A DNA stretch of 64,000 nt from Unio delphinus (GCA_029339505.1 JAQISU010000123.1:3394501-3458500); one strand, 5' to 3'; counted from the first letter of the stretch, positions 51,032-64,000 are shown. Notes: a model not told the origin generated them from the sequence alone. A program made the numbers and translations.

Positions 51032-51561
51032 AGAGTTTCCTAAAGATGTTGTTTGATTTACTTGATATGCAAACTTTCTTGGTATGCCCTTTTGATTTAT
51101 TTGATTTACAAGCTCCTATAGATGCCCTTCGATTTGCTTGACATAAAAGCTTCTTAGAGATGGTCTTTATATTTCACATTGACATGGACACTTGCTAGAT
51201 ATGCCCTTTGATTTACTTGACACACACACTTCCTATCGATGCCCTTGGATTTATTGGACACAAATGTCCTATAGATGCCCTTGGATTTATTTGACACACA
51301 CAGTTGCTAGAGATGTCCTTGGATTTATTTGACACACATACTTCTCAAAGATGTCTTTTGATTTAGTTATAACTTGAAATGCATACTTCCCTGATATGCT
51401 TTCAATTTAGTTATTATTTGACTTGCACACTTCCTAGAGATGCCCATCAATTATTGAAGATTTTATATCACATGAAGTTGATTTGAAGCATTATGACATC
51501 TGCATGTACTTGTGACATTGCCTGTCCTACATTAATAGATTTTTTATCCTTTTACTTTCAG

Positions 51562-51676
51562 TGTGCCAGAGAAAAGCCTGATTAGAAAGTTTTTGGGCTT
51601 AAGCATTAGGGCAGGATTCGTTGGACTTGTTTCATATGGATGTTTCCGACTCTATAAATTGACTCGATCAGTATAG
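51562..51676 (+). CDS. TRABD: TRABD-like TraB-domain protein, last exon
   Basis: The acceptor is TTTTACTTTCAG. One base completes the Ile codon, then 37 codons and the stop TAG at 51674-51676. It encodes VPEKSLIRKFLGLSIRAG, then FVGLVSYGCFRLYKLTRSV, i.e. a C-terminal hydrophobic segment with a short basic tail, matching a tail-anchored membrane protein. Human-type TRABD also ends with a hydrophobic segment but has a longer tail. The exons in the window add up to about 341 residues. Confidence 0.92.
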
Positions 51677-51777
51677 CTTGGAAGTAGGTTATTCTACAGG
51701 CTACCAAGATTTTAATAATCATGTAAAGTGACTTCTGATTCTCGTATAATATTCTATTTTGTTGTTGCCCTAAGCTG

Positions 51778-51783
51778 AATAAA
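51778..51783 (+). terminator. Candidate polyadenylation signal of the TRABD-like gene
   Basis: AATAAA about 100 bases after the stop codon, the first canonical signal in the 3' flank. The cleavage site cannot be seen. Confidence 0.55.
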
Positions 51784-52229
51784 ATAAGGCCAGGTGAGAT
51801 TTTGGCTAGCACATGATCAATCTACTAGTTGTTATTGTTTATCTTTGGAAAAAGATATGTTGTTTGATACCTATTTCCAACCTGAAATCTTGTGTTTTTA
51901 TGGTGACTGTAGGAGAAATTTATGAAAATCAACAGAGCACTATTTAAAATGTCTTTCCAGGAATCTCTCATCCTTCAGGGGTGTTTAAATATGGGGATAT
52001 ACTTACATGTGCAATATAAAATGTTTAATTGGCTTAAATGAAAAATTGTTACAACTTAAATGTAATGCAGAAGGTTATAAAGAAAGGGAAATTTATGTTA
52101 TAATTTACTTGAACACATTGGTTTTACTGTTTCAGAGTTTACTATTATGACATGGGTCTCTTTCCTTTGATTGTGTCCAGGGTTCCCAGTCCTTTCTGGT
52201 TTTTAAGGAGGTCTCTTTGTTTGTTTTTT

Positions 52230-52465
52230 ATGGTTTCACGCCATTTTTCAGCACAATATAGGCTATACAATGCATCCAGTATTAATGGTGGAGGAAGAAC
52301 CCAGACAAACCCCGGAAAGAACCACCGACCCACGAGAAGCTACTGGCAAGCTTTCTCACATAACTTCATTTGCCGAATCTTAGACTCGAACACACGCAGA
52401 CAGAGGTGAGATGGCAGTGGTCCATAATGGACAGCGCTTTAGACCACTCGGCCACTCGGGGCCCC
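52230..52465 (-). mobile_element. tRNA-derived SINE, copy 3 of 3
   Basis: Same family and orientation as 13775-14010. The minus strand begins GGGGCCCCGAGTGGCCGAGT, with a B-box-like GTGTTCGAGTC (one mismatch) and the body with CTTGCCAGTAGCTTCTCGTG. Confidence 0.8.
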
Positions 52466-54131
52466 TTTTAATTTGAATTAAAATTTAAGGAGGTCTAGGA
52501 ATCCATCTGGAATTTTAATTCATTAAAATATCATGGAAACCTCTTTGAAAATGACTTTAAGTGATAAAATGGACTGGAATTTAATATCAAAAAGCTTAAC
52601 AAATTGTTTTATTGATAAAATTCATTATTTTTCTATTGCAGTTTTACAGTGAATGATTTTGCAATGATTGTCATATTATGTCAGTAGCTATGGTTGACTC
52701 TAGGCATCCTAAATGTGTCGATGGGTGCAAAGCATTTTGCTTTAGGCTGCTACATTGATTGGGTATGAGGTGTTCCATCTAAACATACATGGTACCCAGG
52801 AAGTTTTAAAAAACTGTCAGGGTTGTTTTATTTCACAGAGTTCTTATAAAATAAGTGATTTCTAAATTGCATCCATAGATGAGTACCCTACATTGAAGTA
52901 CCTTCCCAGGGTCCCATGTATGTTTTAATAGAATAGCCCTTACTACATTGATTGCTGACAGCATGGTAAACAAGATCCTTTTTCCAAAATAGTTTGGTAA
53001 CCTAAAATGCAGAGAATCGATATATATCGTAGTAGTTAGCATTGTGTTTTATGCTAATATAGCATGCTAATTTAGAATGGTAATGCTAATAAAGTGAGCG
53101 CAGGCAGAAATCGCCATATCAGTGGCAATATTTCTAGTGGGTTACTTTTTGTAGATTTTATTGATCTACTGATCCATCAATAGATAGTGTCATACACAGC
53201 ATCCAACTCCAGATTGAAAAGAGAGAAAAAATATTACAAAAATCAGAGAATGTAGTAATTTCTTCAGGACATTGTCGTAAGATGATCATAAAATTTATCA
53301 AAGTTTTAAGGTGATCCATTCAAGCATTTGAGATTAGTTCCACTAATAAAACCGTATGCCAAATGAAAATTATTGGATATAGTAATGTCCTTCCATAGGG
53401 CATGCAACCTTATTATACAAAACTTGAGCAGTACAAAAATGTTTAACAAACATTTATGGTTCTTGTGAATGATAATGTATAAATAAAAAAAGAATCTTAC
53501 AAATCACTAATTTCTTCTTAAATATTTCTAGCCATATTTTCTTATAGCTGTGTTGTCATTTTTTCCTGCAGCTGAATGCTGTCTATGAAAAAATCTTGTG
53601 AATCCAACTAAAATAAAAATGAGAGGCTACCTTGTGTATGCTTTCAGAACCAACTATTGTCAGTAAAGGTGTCATTTTTTAAAATTTGATTATGCATACC
53701 TTTAAATAGTGATTATTTGGATCCTCATACATCGATATTCTTTTGGAAAGTCGATATTTAAATGTCCAGAGAAACACATGCAGCAAACTCTAATGTTATA
53801 GTTACATGTGCAATTTTGGACAAGGTCTGCCTAAAGGTGTGATTCAGTACAAACCTGATTGAATGTCATAAGCTTTGATGTCACAACGAAAAATACATAT
53901 TTAAAAAGGTGTTCTACCATATTTTATATTGTGATGATTTGATTGAGCATTCTCCTTTCTTCACTTTGTTTCGTACCGGGCCACCATTGTAAAAGTCCAT
54001 AGTGACCAATAATTTTTGTCTAGAAGTTTCTTCATGACAGCTAAGGTGAACAGCATTCATTAATCAGGATTGAATAGGTTAAACTGTATTAGTATTAAAT
54101 TTTAGAACAATATATAATATTTAATTTAAGG

Positions 54132-54412
54132 TGACCGCTCCAGTAGCCTAGTGGTTGGAAGGTCATAGGTTCGATCCCTGGCAGAGTCATACCAAATACT
54201 TACAAAATTTATACTAATAGCTGCCTCGCTTGGCGCTAAGCATTAAGAGGTTAGTATTAGGACTGGTTGGCTATGTGTCTGGATAATATGACTGGGTGGG
54301 ACATCATGCTACATGTCTGCGGCATGATGCCCCAGTGCTAGACATCACTATAAACAGCCTCACTGCAGACATCGTAGTGATGACTGAAAAATTGTTAAAG
54401 CTACGTTAAAAA
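54132..54412 (+). mobile_element. tRNA-derived SINE with conserved body
   Basis: The head has an A-box-like TAGCCTAGTGGTTGG and a B box GGTTCGATCCC. A body with ATATGACTGGGTGGGACATC, CACTATAAACAGCC and CTGCAGACATCGTAGTG follows, and a short A-rich end. It is the better copy of the family also seen at 50733-50985. Confidence 0.82.
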
Positions 54413-55795
54413 TTCTAATCAAAACAAAACAATTTAAGGTGAGTAAATGTGACTACATGAGCAAACTGACATACTCTTTAAAGTCCTGGAGCTTTTGAGA
54501 GATCACTTTGAAACTTGGTCCTTGTTTTGGTCAGTCTATAAAGATGTACATCTATATATGTATAAATCACAGTGCTATTATGCTTTTTGTTAGAATTTTT
54601 GCTCCTTTTGATAGACAGTTTGATGTAGTTTATGATAGAAAATTTAGAATGCTATTTGTCGCCCAATTTTCGATGGAACTTTGTACAATTTTTGCCATCA
54701 TCGGAATATGAACATATTGATAAATCACAGCTCTGGCAATTCTTTAAGAGTTATGGCCCTTTTGTCCTGAATGCAGCACAAGAATGACTAGTGAATGAGT
54801 TGTACAGATCATTGTGAAACTTACTACAGATTCTTATGGTCATCATCTAACGATACACCTATTGACAAATCTTTTAGCTCCCTTGATTTGTCAAAGTACA
54901 GCTTGATGCAGTATAACGACGATTTTTATGAATGAAGCATCTTGTACAGTTTTATGCGGGTTGCTGTGAAACTCGATATACATTATAGTCATCACTTGAA
55001 GAGATGCATGTTGATAGGTCATTGAACTATTTTAAAAAGAATTATGTCTTTCTTTGCCATAGGCATATCTCCTTAATGAGGTTGGGTGTGGGAGGGACAG
55101 ATGTATGTCTACATGAGCAATTCCTCACCATTCCTCAGGTTATGCATTGATTTGGTTCTGGATATAAGGATTCATACAAAAGCTCATCATGGCATCAGTT
55201 CCTGTTTTTGGCGATTTACATGTAAATTTTACATTCTTTTCTAAAATTATCCATGCAAAAGTAATTATTTTATACTGATATTATTTTTATTATAAAATGT
55301 GTACAGTCATCAAAACATATATTTCACATACTCCATGTAAACAAGATTTATATATACAGGTGGAAGATATTTCTTGCATTATGATTTTGTGTCATAGTAT
55401 GTATGTATGTATGTATGTATGCTGACTGACTGTTACTGTAAATGATCTTGATAGTATTATTCAATTTCTCATCAATCTTAATCAGATTATGTTTGTATCA
55501 ATAATGTTTGATTGATCTATTAAGTTTAGAATTTGTCTTATTATATTTGTTTCACATTGCACCTTCTATATTTAACAGATGAATATATTGGAGGTACCTG
55601 TATCCAAATCTACATGTTGTATATTCCTTGGTCTTGAAATAATTTTTTGTTCCATGTCTCAAGAACTATAATATGCAAAATAAAAAAGCAATAGGGTTCA
55701 GTTTAAAGAAAACCTTATATAAATTGAAGGCATGAAAAACAATTCAATCTGTGTTTGAAAATTCTAAACAAGGCGGCGTGATCATCATGTAAATA

Positions 55796-56180
55796 AACAT
55801 GGCAATGAGATCTTCCTTTAAACATGGTAATGCGATCTTCCTTTAAACATGGCAATGAGAGCTTCATTTAAACATGGCAATGAAATCTTCCTTTAAACAT
55901 GGCAATGAGATCTTCCTTTAAACATGGCAATGAGATCTTCCTTTAAACATGGCAATGAAATCTTCCTTTAAACATGGCAATGAGATCTTCCTTTAAACAT
56001 GGCAGTGTGATCTTCATTTAAACCTGGTAATGCGATCTTACTTTAAACATGGCAATGAAATCTTCCTTTAAACATGGCAATGAAATCTTCCTTTAAACAT
56101 GGCAATGAGATCTTCCTTTAAACATGGTAATGCGATCTTCCTTTAAACATGGTAATGCGATCTTCCTTTAAACATGGCAA
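55796..56180. repeat. 25-bp tandem repeat, about 15 copies
   Basis: The unit is GGCAATGAGATCTTCCTTTA followed by AACAT, with common GGTAATGCG variants. Confidence 0.93.
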
Positions 56181-56690
56181 ACATAAGCTGCATACATGCA
56201 ATAAAAAATAGGGTCAAATAGCTTTTGAACTATCATCACCTGACTTGCCTTAGGGAAAATCCTTAAACTTAAATGTACACAGTTTTTCAGAACCAACATC
56301 ACACACAAAGTGGTAAAGCTGAATAATTTATTAAACCTTGACAACCAAACCAAAAATAAGCTGTTTAATAACTGTTTGTAGTTTGATACCATGGTCTCAT
56401 ACAGAACAAGCAGTGTTTTAGCATTACCCTAGGTCTTAAGGAAAGCTAAATGGCTTTCAACAACAAAATAGTTGCTTACTGGAGGTTCATTTCATAATAA
56501 TTTTGTTCACTGGTTCTAGGTAAAGTGATTTTTTTTTTTTCAATTGCAGATGATTTAGTTGCTTAATATGTGTAACCTGTACTGTATTTTAGACTGTGTA
56601 CCAGATTGTTGCATGTTGATAAGGGTTTGAATTAGACTTTGAAGCAGTCAACCTTGTTTTTTTCCTTCATGGCAGAACATTTGTCAGAAG
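56181..56690. other. Intergenic sequence, nothing recognised
   Basis: AT-rich sequence between two minisatellites. A minus-strand frame of 74 codons (56168-56392) has no recognisable domain. Confidence 0.6.
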
Positions 56691-59230
56691 ATTGCAGTGT
56701 ATATTGGGTATCAATCCTAGATACTTTAAACAAGGACATGCAGTGTATGTTGGGTATAAAATTATACGTACTTTAAAAAAGGGCATACAGTATTTGTTGG
56801 GTATAAATCCTAGATACTTTAAAATGCTGTGTACATTGGATATGAATCCTAGATACTTTAAAAAAATGACATGCAGTGTACATTGGGTATAAATTCTACA
56901 TATTAGTTTAAATAAGGATATGTAGTGTCAGTTGGGTATAAATCCTACACATACCTTAGAAAGGACATGCAGTCTATGATTGGTATAAATCCTGGATACC
57001 TTAGAAAGGACATGCAGTATATGATTGGTATAAATCCTGGATACCTTAGAAAGGACATGCAGTTTATTTTGGGTATAAATCTTAGATACCTTAGAAAGGA
57101 CATGCAGTCTATGATTGGTATAAATCTTAGATACCTTAGAAAGGACATGCAGTCTATGATTGGTATAAATCCTGGATACCTTAGAAAGGACATGCAGTAT
57201 ATGATTGGTATAAATCCTGGATACCTTAGAAAGGACATGCAGTTTATTTTGGGTATAAATCTTAGATACCTTAGAAAGGACATGCAGTCTATGATTGGTA
57301 TAAATCTTAGATACCTTAGAAAGGACATGCAGTATATGATTGGTATAAATCCTGGATACCTTAGAAAGGACATGCAGTTTATTTTGGGTATAAATCTTAG
57401 ATACCTTAGAAAGGACATGCAGTTTATTTTGGGTATAAATCTTAGATACCTTAGAAAGGACATGCAGTATATGATTGGTATAAATCTTAGATATCTTAGA
57501 AAGGACATGCAGTTTATTTTGGGTATAAATCCTAGATACCTTAAAAAGGACATGCAGTTTATTTTGGGTATGAATCTTAGATACCTTAAAAAGGACATGC
57601 AGTTTATTTTGGGTATAAATCTTAGATACCTTAGAAAGGACATGCAGTTTATTTTGGGTATAAATCTTAGATACCTTAGAAAGGACATGCAGTTTATTTT
57701 GGGTATAAATCTTAGATACCTTAGAAAGGACATGCAGTTTATTTTGGGTATAAATCTTAGATACCTTAGGGCATGCAGTTTATTTTGGGTATAAATCCTA
57801 GATACCTTAAAAAGGACATGCAGTTTATTTTGGGTATAAATCTTAGATACCTTAGAAAGGACATGCAGTTTATGATTGGTATAAATCCTGGATACCTTAG
57901 AAAGGACATGCAGTATATGATTGGTATAAATCCTGGATACCTTAGAAAGGACATGCAGTTTATTTTGGGTATAAATCTTAGATACCTTAGAAAGGACATG
58001 CAGTTTATTTTGGGTATAAATCCTAGATACCTTAAAAAGGACATGCAGTTTATTTTGGGTATAAATCTTAGATACCTTAGAAAGGACATGCAGTTTATTT
58101 TGGGTATAAATCTTAGATACCTTAGGGCATGCAGTTTATTTTGGGTATAAATCCTAGATACTTTAAAAAGGACATGCAGTTTATTTTGGGTATAAATCCT
58201 AGATACCTTAAAAAGGACATGCAGTTTATTTTGGGTATAAATCTTAGATACCTTAGAAAGGACATGCAGTTTATTTTGGGTATAAATCCTAGATACCTTA
58301 AAAAGGACATGCAGTTTATTTTGGGTATAAATCTTAGATACCTTAGAAAGGACATGCAGTATATGATTGGTATAAATCCTGGATACCTTAGAAAGGACAT
58401 GCAGTTTATTTTGGGTATAAATCCTAGATACCTTAGAAAGGACATGCAGTATATGATTGGTATAAATCCTGGATACCTTAGAAAGGACATGCAGTTTATT
58501 TTGGGTATAAATCTTAGATACCTTAGAAAGGACATGCAGTTTATTTTTGGTATAAATCCTAGATACCTTAAAAAGGACATGCAGTTTATTTTGGGTATAA
58601 ATCTTAGATACCTTAGAAAGGACATGCAGTTTTTTTTGGGTATAAATCTTAGATACCTTAGAAAGGACATGCAGTTTATTTTGGGTATAAATCTTAGATA
58701 CCTTAGAAAGGGCATGCAGTTTATTTTGGGTATAAATCCTAGATACCTTAAAAAGGACATGCAGTTTATTTTGGGTATAAATCCTTGATACCTTAAAAAG
58801 GACATGCAGTTTATTTTGGGTATAAATCTTAGATACCTTAGAAAGGACATGCAGTTTATGATTGGTATAAATCTTAGATACCTTAGAAAGGGCATGCAGT
58901 TTATTTTGGGTATAAATCCTAGATACCTTAAAAAGGACATGCAGTTTATTTTGGGTATAAATCTTAGATACCTTAGAAAGGACATGCAGTTTATTTTCGG
59001 TATAAATCCTAGATACCTTAGAAAGGACATGCAGTTTATTTTCGGTATAAATCCTAGATACTTTAAACAAAGACTGTACATTGGGTCTAAATCCTATATA
59101 CTTTAAAAAGTACATGCAGTATATAATGGGTATAAATCATAGACTTGTTAAAGAAGGACATGCAGTATATGATTGGTAAAATTCCTAGATACCTTGAAAA
59201 GGACATACATTATATGTTGGGTATAAATCC
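56691..59230. repeat. 45-bp minisatellite, about 50 copies
   Basis: The unit has GGACATGCAGTTTATTTTGG, GTATAAATCTTAGATACCTT and AGAAA. Several variant types (TATATGATTGG, TCTATGATTGG, AATCCTGGATACC) recur in blocks such as the pair near 56960-57240, which suggests higher-order amplification. The period is divisible by three, so frames on both strands stay open for up to 449 codons; these are artefacts. Confidence 0.96.
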
Positions 59231-59560
59231 TTGGCTTTTTGAGCAAGGACAGTTAAGCAAATGAGTTGAATTTGTTGACACATAGCAAACTTGTTATTGG
59301 TATATTAATGTACTTTAATCTTCGGTTATCATACCTTTGTTTCTGGTATTTTTCAGTAATTTTTTGTATCATTTAGTCCTTGACCATTTGACTACTAGAC
59401 TAAACTGTTGTTATTAAACATGTTGATGTACTAATAGAAAATATCTTGTGTTAATGTCTTACAACCATAAGTATGACGGCACTCAGAATCATTTTTCTGG
59501 TTAGAACTGTGACACTGCTGCCATTGTCAGCATTATGATTTTGTTTTAAAGCTTCTGGAA
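59231..59560. other. Spacer between minisatellites, nothing recognised
   Basis: AT-rich, no repeats or coding signal seen. Confidence 0.6.
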
Positions 59561-60530
59561 GTCATGTACTGGGGTGGGGAAACATCGTAGCACAAATACA
59601 GGTCACTAGTGTCATGTACTGGGGTGGGGAAACATTGTAACGCAAACACAGGTCACTAGTGTCATGTATTGGTGTGGGGAAACATTGTAGTGCAAACACA
59701 GGTCATTAGTGTCATGTAAGGAGTGTTCATACATCAAAGCACATTAAGGCCACTGGTATCATGTACTGGTATGGGGATAAATCACAAACACAGGTCACTA
59801 GTGTCGTGTATTGGTTTGGGGATAAATCACAAACACATGGCATTAGTGTCATGTACTGGTGTGGGGATAAAGCACAAAAACAGGTCACTAATGTCATGTA
59901 TTGGTGTGGGGATAAATCACACAGGTCACTAGTGTCATGTATTGGTGTGGGGAAACATTGTAGCGCAAACACAGGTCATTAGTGTCCATACATCAAAGCA
60001 CAACAAGGCCACTGGTATCATGTACTGGTATGGGAATAAATCACAAACACATGTCACAAGTGTCATGTACTGGTTTGGGGATAAATCACAAACACAGTTA
60101 CTAGTGTCCTGTACTGGTTTGGGGATAAATCACAAATATATGTCACTAGTGTCATGTACTGGTTTGGGGATAAATCACAAATATAGGTCACTAGTGTCAT
60201 GTACTGGATTGGTGATAAATCACAAACATAGATCACTAGTGTCATGTACTGGTTTTGGGATAAATCACAAACATAGGCCACTAGTGATGTGTACTGGTTT
60301 GGGGATAAATCACAAACATAGGCCACTAGTGTTCTGTATTGGTTTAGAGATAAATCACAAACATAGGTCACTAGTGTCATGCATTGGGGTGATGATTTGT
60401 CCTAACACAAACATAGGTCACTAGTGTCATGCATTGGGGTGATGATTTGTCCTAACACAAACAGGTCACTAGTGTCATGCATTGGGGTGATGATTTGTCC
60501 TAGCACAAACACAGTTATTAGTGAGATATA
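59561..60530. repeat. About 45-47-bp minisatellite, roughly 20 copies
   Basis: Units of the type GTCACTAGTGTCATGTACTG followed by GTTTGGGGATAAATCACAAA. Three sub-types differ in the second half (GGGGAAACATTGTAG, GGGGATAAATCACAAA, GATGATTTGTCCTAAC) and sit in separate blocks. Confidence 0.93.
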
Positions 60531-61125
60531 GGATTACATATAACACATGTTTGTTTTTAAATTTTTGACATTTTTTGTATATTTAATTCAGCTCATTATT
60601 GGGATATAATGGATATTACCTTTTAGTTCATTTCTTGATAGATGACTTTGTAATGCAAAACTCATCAATTATTGTTGAATGTATTTTTACATTAATATTC
60701 CACATATAAATTTCTGTTTCAATGGGAATGTTTAAATATTTAAAAATTTCATACTGAACATTTATTGTTTCATATATATCTAATAACCATTGGCATACAA
60801 AAATACTAATTTGTATTATGCATATTTGTGATAGTTAAAATCATGAAGTCTGTGCCAGATTGAATATTGGTTTTTATGTCAGTCATGAAACAAGTATGCC
60901 ATAAGATTCCAAATCTGTACTTTGAACTGCTATTTGACTTTTATAATGGGTATGGTGCATGTATCATCATTCTTCTGTTAAAATTACAATAAAGGTCTAT
61001 TCTATTATAGAGTCTTTGGTTTTATTGATACATATATTTATTTATTTATTTAATCTCATTTTGAGATGACATGATACTGTTCCATTGAAATAGCCTATAG
61101 ATATATCACTTCTCTGAAGTAATCT
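60531..61125. other. Intergenic sequence, nothing recognised
   Basis: AT-rich; includes a short TTTATTTATTTA run near 61040. An AATAAAG near 60990 has no gene attached. Confidence 0.6.
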
Positions 61126-61545
61126 ATCTGGAGGTTCTGCTTACTGGAGTAATCTGTATGAAGTAATCTATCTGGATGATCTGCTTGCTGGAGTAATCTG
61201 TATGAAGTAATCAGTGGAGTATCTACTTACTGGAGTAATCTGTATGAAGTAATCAGTCTGGAGTATCTACTTAATGGAGTAATCTGTATGAAGTAATCAG
61301 TCTGGAGTATCTACTTAATGGAGTAATCTGTATGAAGTAATCAGTCTGGAGTATCTACTTAATGGAGTAATCTGTATGAAGTAATCAGTCTGGAGTATCT
61401 ACTTAATGGAGTAATCTGTATGAAGTAATCAGTCTGGAGTATCTACTTACTGGAGTAATCTGTATGAAGTAATCAGTCTGGAGTATCTACTTACTGGAGT
61501 AATCTGTATGAAGTAATCAGTCTGGAGTATCTACTTACTGGAGAA
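61126..61545. repeat. 44-bp tandem repeat, about 9 copies
   Basis: The unit is TGGAGTAATCTGTATGAAGT, AATCAGTCTGGAGTATCTAC and TTAA or TTAC. The first two units are shorter and diverged. Confidence 0.94.
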
Positions 61546-61732
61546 TATGTAAAACATTTTGTACATGTGTTAATCTAATAATGACAAATAGAAAATGTGT
61601 CTTTTCTATGCATTTCAACTTAGTCTAGCAAGTATATTTCCAACATTGGCAGTGTAGCACATCTTTTCAAGCCTGATATTGCAGACAAATTATGTACAGT
61701 AGTTTTGGTATGAATGTGTATAACTCACGACA

Positions 61733-63212
61733 TGGTATACTGTATATGGTACATGAGATACTGTGTATGGTACATGTATACAGTGTATGGTACATGTATA
61801 CAGTGTATGGTACATGTATACAGTGTATGGTACATGGTATACTCAATATGGTACATGTATACAGTGTATGGTACATGGTATACTCAATATGGTACATGTA
61901 TACTGTATATGGTACATGGTATACTCGATATGGTACATGTATACTGTGTATGATACATGGTATACTCAATATGGTAATGGTATACTGTATATTGTACATG
62001 TATACTGTGTATGGTACATGTATAATGTGTATGGTACATGGTATACTCAATATGGTACATAGTATACTGTATATTGTACATGCATACTGTATATGGTACA
62101 TGGTATACTCAGTATGGTAAATGGTATACTGTGTATGGTACATGTATACTGTATATGGTACATGGTATACTGTGTATGGTACATGGTATACTCAATATGG
62201 TCCATGGTATACTGTATATGGTACATGTATACTGTATATGGTACATGTATAATGTGTATGGTACATGGTATACTCAGTATGGTCCATGGTATACTGTGTA
62301 TGGTATATGTATACGGTACATGTATACTGTGTATGGTACATGTACGCTGTATATGGTACATGTATACTGTGTATGGTACATGTATGCTGTATATGGTACA
62401 TGTATACTGTATATGTTACATGTATACTGTGTATGGTACATGGTATACTCAATATGGTACATGGTATATTGTATATGGTACATGTATACTGTGTATGGTA
62501 CATGTATACTGTGTATGGTACATGCATAATGTGTATAGTACATGTATACTGTATATGGTACATGGTATACTCAGTATGGTAAATGGTATACTGTATATGG
62601 TACATGTATACTGTGTATGGTACATGTATACTGTGTATGGTACATGCATACTGTATATGGTACATGCATACTGTATATGGTACATGCATACTGTATATGG
62701 TACATGGTATACTGTATATGGTACATGTATACTGTATGTGGTACATGGTACATGTATACTGTGTATGGTACATGTATACTCAATATGGTACATGTATACT
62801 GTGTATGGTACATGTATACTGTGTATGGTACATGTATACTGTGTATGGTACATGTATACTGTGTATGGTACATGGTATACTCAATATGGTACATGGTATA
62901 CTGTATATATAGTACATGTATACTGTGTATGGTACATGTATACTGTGTATGGTACATGTATACTGTGTATGGTACATGTATACTGTGTATGGTACATGTA
63001 TACTGTGTATGGTACATGTATACTGTGTATAGTACATGTATACTGTATATGGTACTTGTGTACCGTGTATGGTACATGTATGCTGTGTATGGTACATGTA
63101 TACTGTGTATGGTACATGTATACTGTGTATGGTACATGTATACTGTATATGGTACATGTATACTGTGTATGGTACATGTATACTGTGTATGGTACATGGT
63201 ATACTCAATATG
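61733..63212. repeat. About 20-bp minisatellite, roughly 70 copies
   Basis: The basic unit is TACTGTGTATGGTACATGTA. Variant units GGTATACTCAATATGGTACA occur at intervals, giving an irregular higher-order order. The many overlapping open frames rich in Y, V, M and H on both strands are repeat artefacts. Confidence 0.96.
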
Positions 63213-63650
63213 AATTATCCTAATATAAACCAAATTATATACCCCACTACTTGACCTTGGTAATAATTCCATTGTCTGAAAAATACTCTGCAAACTTAAT
63301 AGTAAATTTCCTGTCTAGGCTTTTCTTAGGTCAAAATGAAGACTCTTTACATCAAACTGATGTTGACTTTTTTTTTACAGTTAATAATGATCTGAACATT
63401 TGATACTCAGAGAGAAATGTTAATGATGTATTATGCTATCTTCAAAAAATATCACTCGTTAGGTACACCATTAACTTTATTTTGGACAAAGTTTAAGTAC
63501 AGAAAATAGATATTCAGAATATACAATCAGTTTTGGTTGACCATATAACAGTTGTATAAAATAGTCTAGCACTGTCACTATATTTACACCAACCAATAAT
63601 CAAAGGATACTACTTCACTAAAATAAAAAAATCCAAAATTCATCACACAG
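63213..63650. other. Intergenic sequence, nothing recognised
   Basis: AT-rich, no coding signal or repeat seen. Confidence 0.6.
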
Positions 63651-64000
63651 ATCACTAAAATTATTTTTGCAGTGATAAAAAAACACTTAAATCTCTAAAG
63701 CTATTTTTGTAGGGATAAAAACTACTTCCATCATTAAAGTTATTTGTATAGGAATAAAAACAACACTTAAATCACAAGCTATTTTTGTATGGATAAAAAC
63801 AGCACTTAAATTACAAGCTATTTGTGTAGGGATAAAAACTACTTAAATCACAAAAGCTATTTGTGTAGGGATAAAAACAACACTTAAATTACAAACTATT
63901 TGTGTAGGGATAAAAACAACACTTAAATCGCAAGCTATTTGTGTTGGGATAAAAACATTTAAATTACAAGCTATTTGTGTAGGGATAAAACAACACTTAA
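63650..64000. repeat. About 38-bp tandem repeat running off the window
   Basis: Units of the type GCTATTTGTGTAGGGATAAA followed by AACAACACTTAAATCACAA, with length variation, repeated about 9 times up to the window's end. Confidence 0.9.

Larger units (their letters stand above)
47356..51561 (+). other. TRABD intron 6
   Basis: A 4.2-kb intron, phase 2. Contains a 31-bp minisatellite (47385-48775), a Tigger/pogo deletion derivative (48885-49804), a 27-bp repeat (50090-50255), a SINE-like sequence (50733-50985) and a CA microsatellite. From 51050 to 51440 there are loose repeats of a segment like GATGCCCTTTGATTTACTTG, about 60 bp apart. Confidence 0.8.
51784..55780. other. Intergenic sequence downstream of TRABD
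   Basis: AT-rich, with two SINE copies (52230-52465 and 54132-54412) and a (TGTA)n microsatellite near 55396-55422. No convincing coding region. Short open frames (e.g. 54508-54711) lack any recognisable domain. Confidence 0.7.

Noticed and set aside
56925..59115. Open frames of up to 449 codons on both strands with 15-residue repeats
   Set aside because: Produced by the 45-bp minisatellite; open on both strands and in several frames.
61667..63223. Many overlapping open frames rich in Tyr, Met, Val and His
   Set aside because: Produced by the roughly 20-bp minisatellite; no frame is preferred and none continues outside the array.

Overview
The window is metazoan nuclear DNA: short phase-matched exons in long AT-rich introns, tRNA-derived SINEs, pogo-like DNA transposons and many minisatellites. 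The dispersed repeats look molluscan, possibly bivalve, but that is an impression from memory and not a proof.

Host gene. Seven plus-strand exons between 1155 and 51676 make the 3' part of one gene for a TraB-domain protein (TRABD-like). Every splice phase matches and every acceptor and donor is AG/GT. The 5' exon(s) lie left of the window. Intron 3 holds a 42-bp minisatellite of about 75 copies. Intron 5 is 29.7 kb and holds a nest of mobile elements.

Nested elements in intron 5. A DIRS-type tyrosine-recombinase retrotransposon runs from 19380 to 43445. It has 166-bp inverted terminal repeats and a textbook internal complementary region at 43088-43182, but its gag, RT, RNase H and recombinase frames are broken. 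Inside its recombinase gene sits a complete 16,828-bp Polinton/Maverick (25788-42615) with identical 195-bp terminal inverted repeats and a 5-bp target duplication (GCTGG). A decayed integrase from a second Polinton lies at 46434-47165, just before TRABD exon 6.

The Polinton. A minus-strand block (25986-33503) carries the particle genes: double-jelly-roll major capsid protein, adenain-like protease, a membrane-active-type small protein and several conserved or unknown proteins. The right part carries replication, integration and packaging genes: a 1278-aa fusion of protein-primed-type DNA polymerase B, an SF1 helicase and a C-terminal HNH domain; a DDE integrase; a phospholipase A2-like protein; a small zinc-ribbon protein; a packaging ATPase; a NUMOD/HNH endonuclease; and a zinc-finger protein. 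Between the blocks is about 1.1 kb of apparently non-coding DNA with strong hairpins and a tRNA-like sequence. Seven structural genes share an AATTGAAA-type motif 18-29 nt before the start codon, often with a short perfect hairpin just upstream. This looks like a class-specific promoter and is the most interesting regulatory signal here.

The 3' flank (51.7-64 kb) has no recognisable gene. It is dominated by unrelated minisatellites with units of about 20, 25, 38, 44, 45 and 45-47 bp, whose open frames are artefacts of the repeats.
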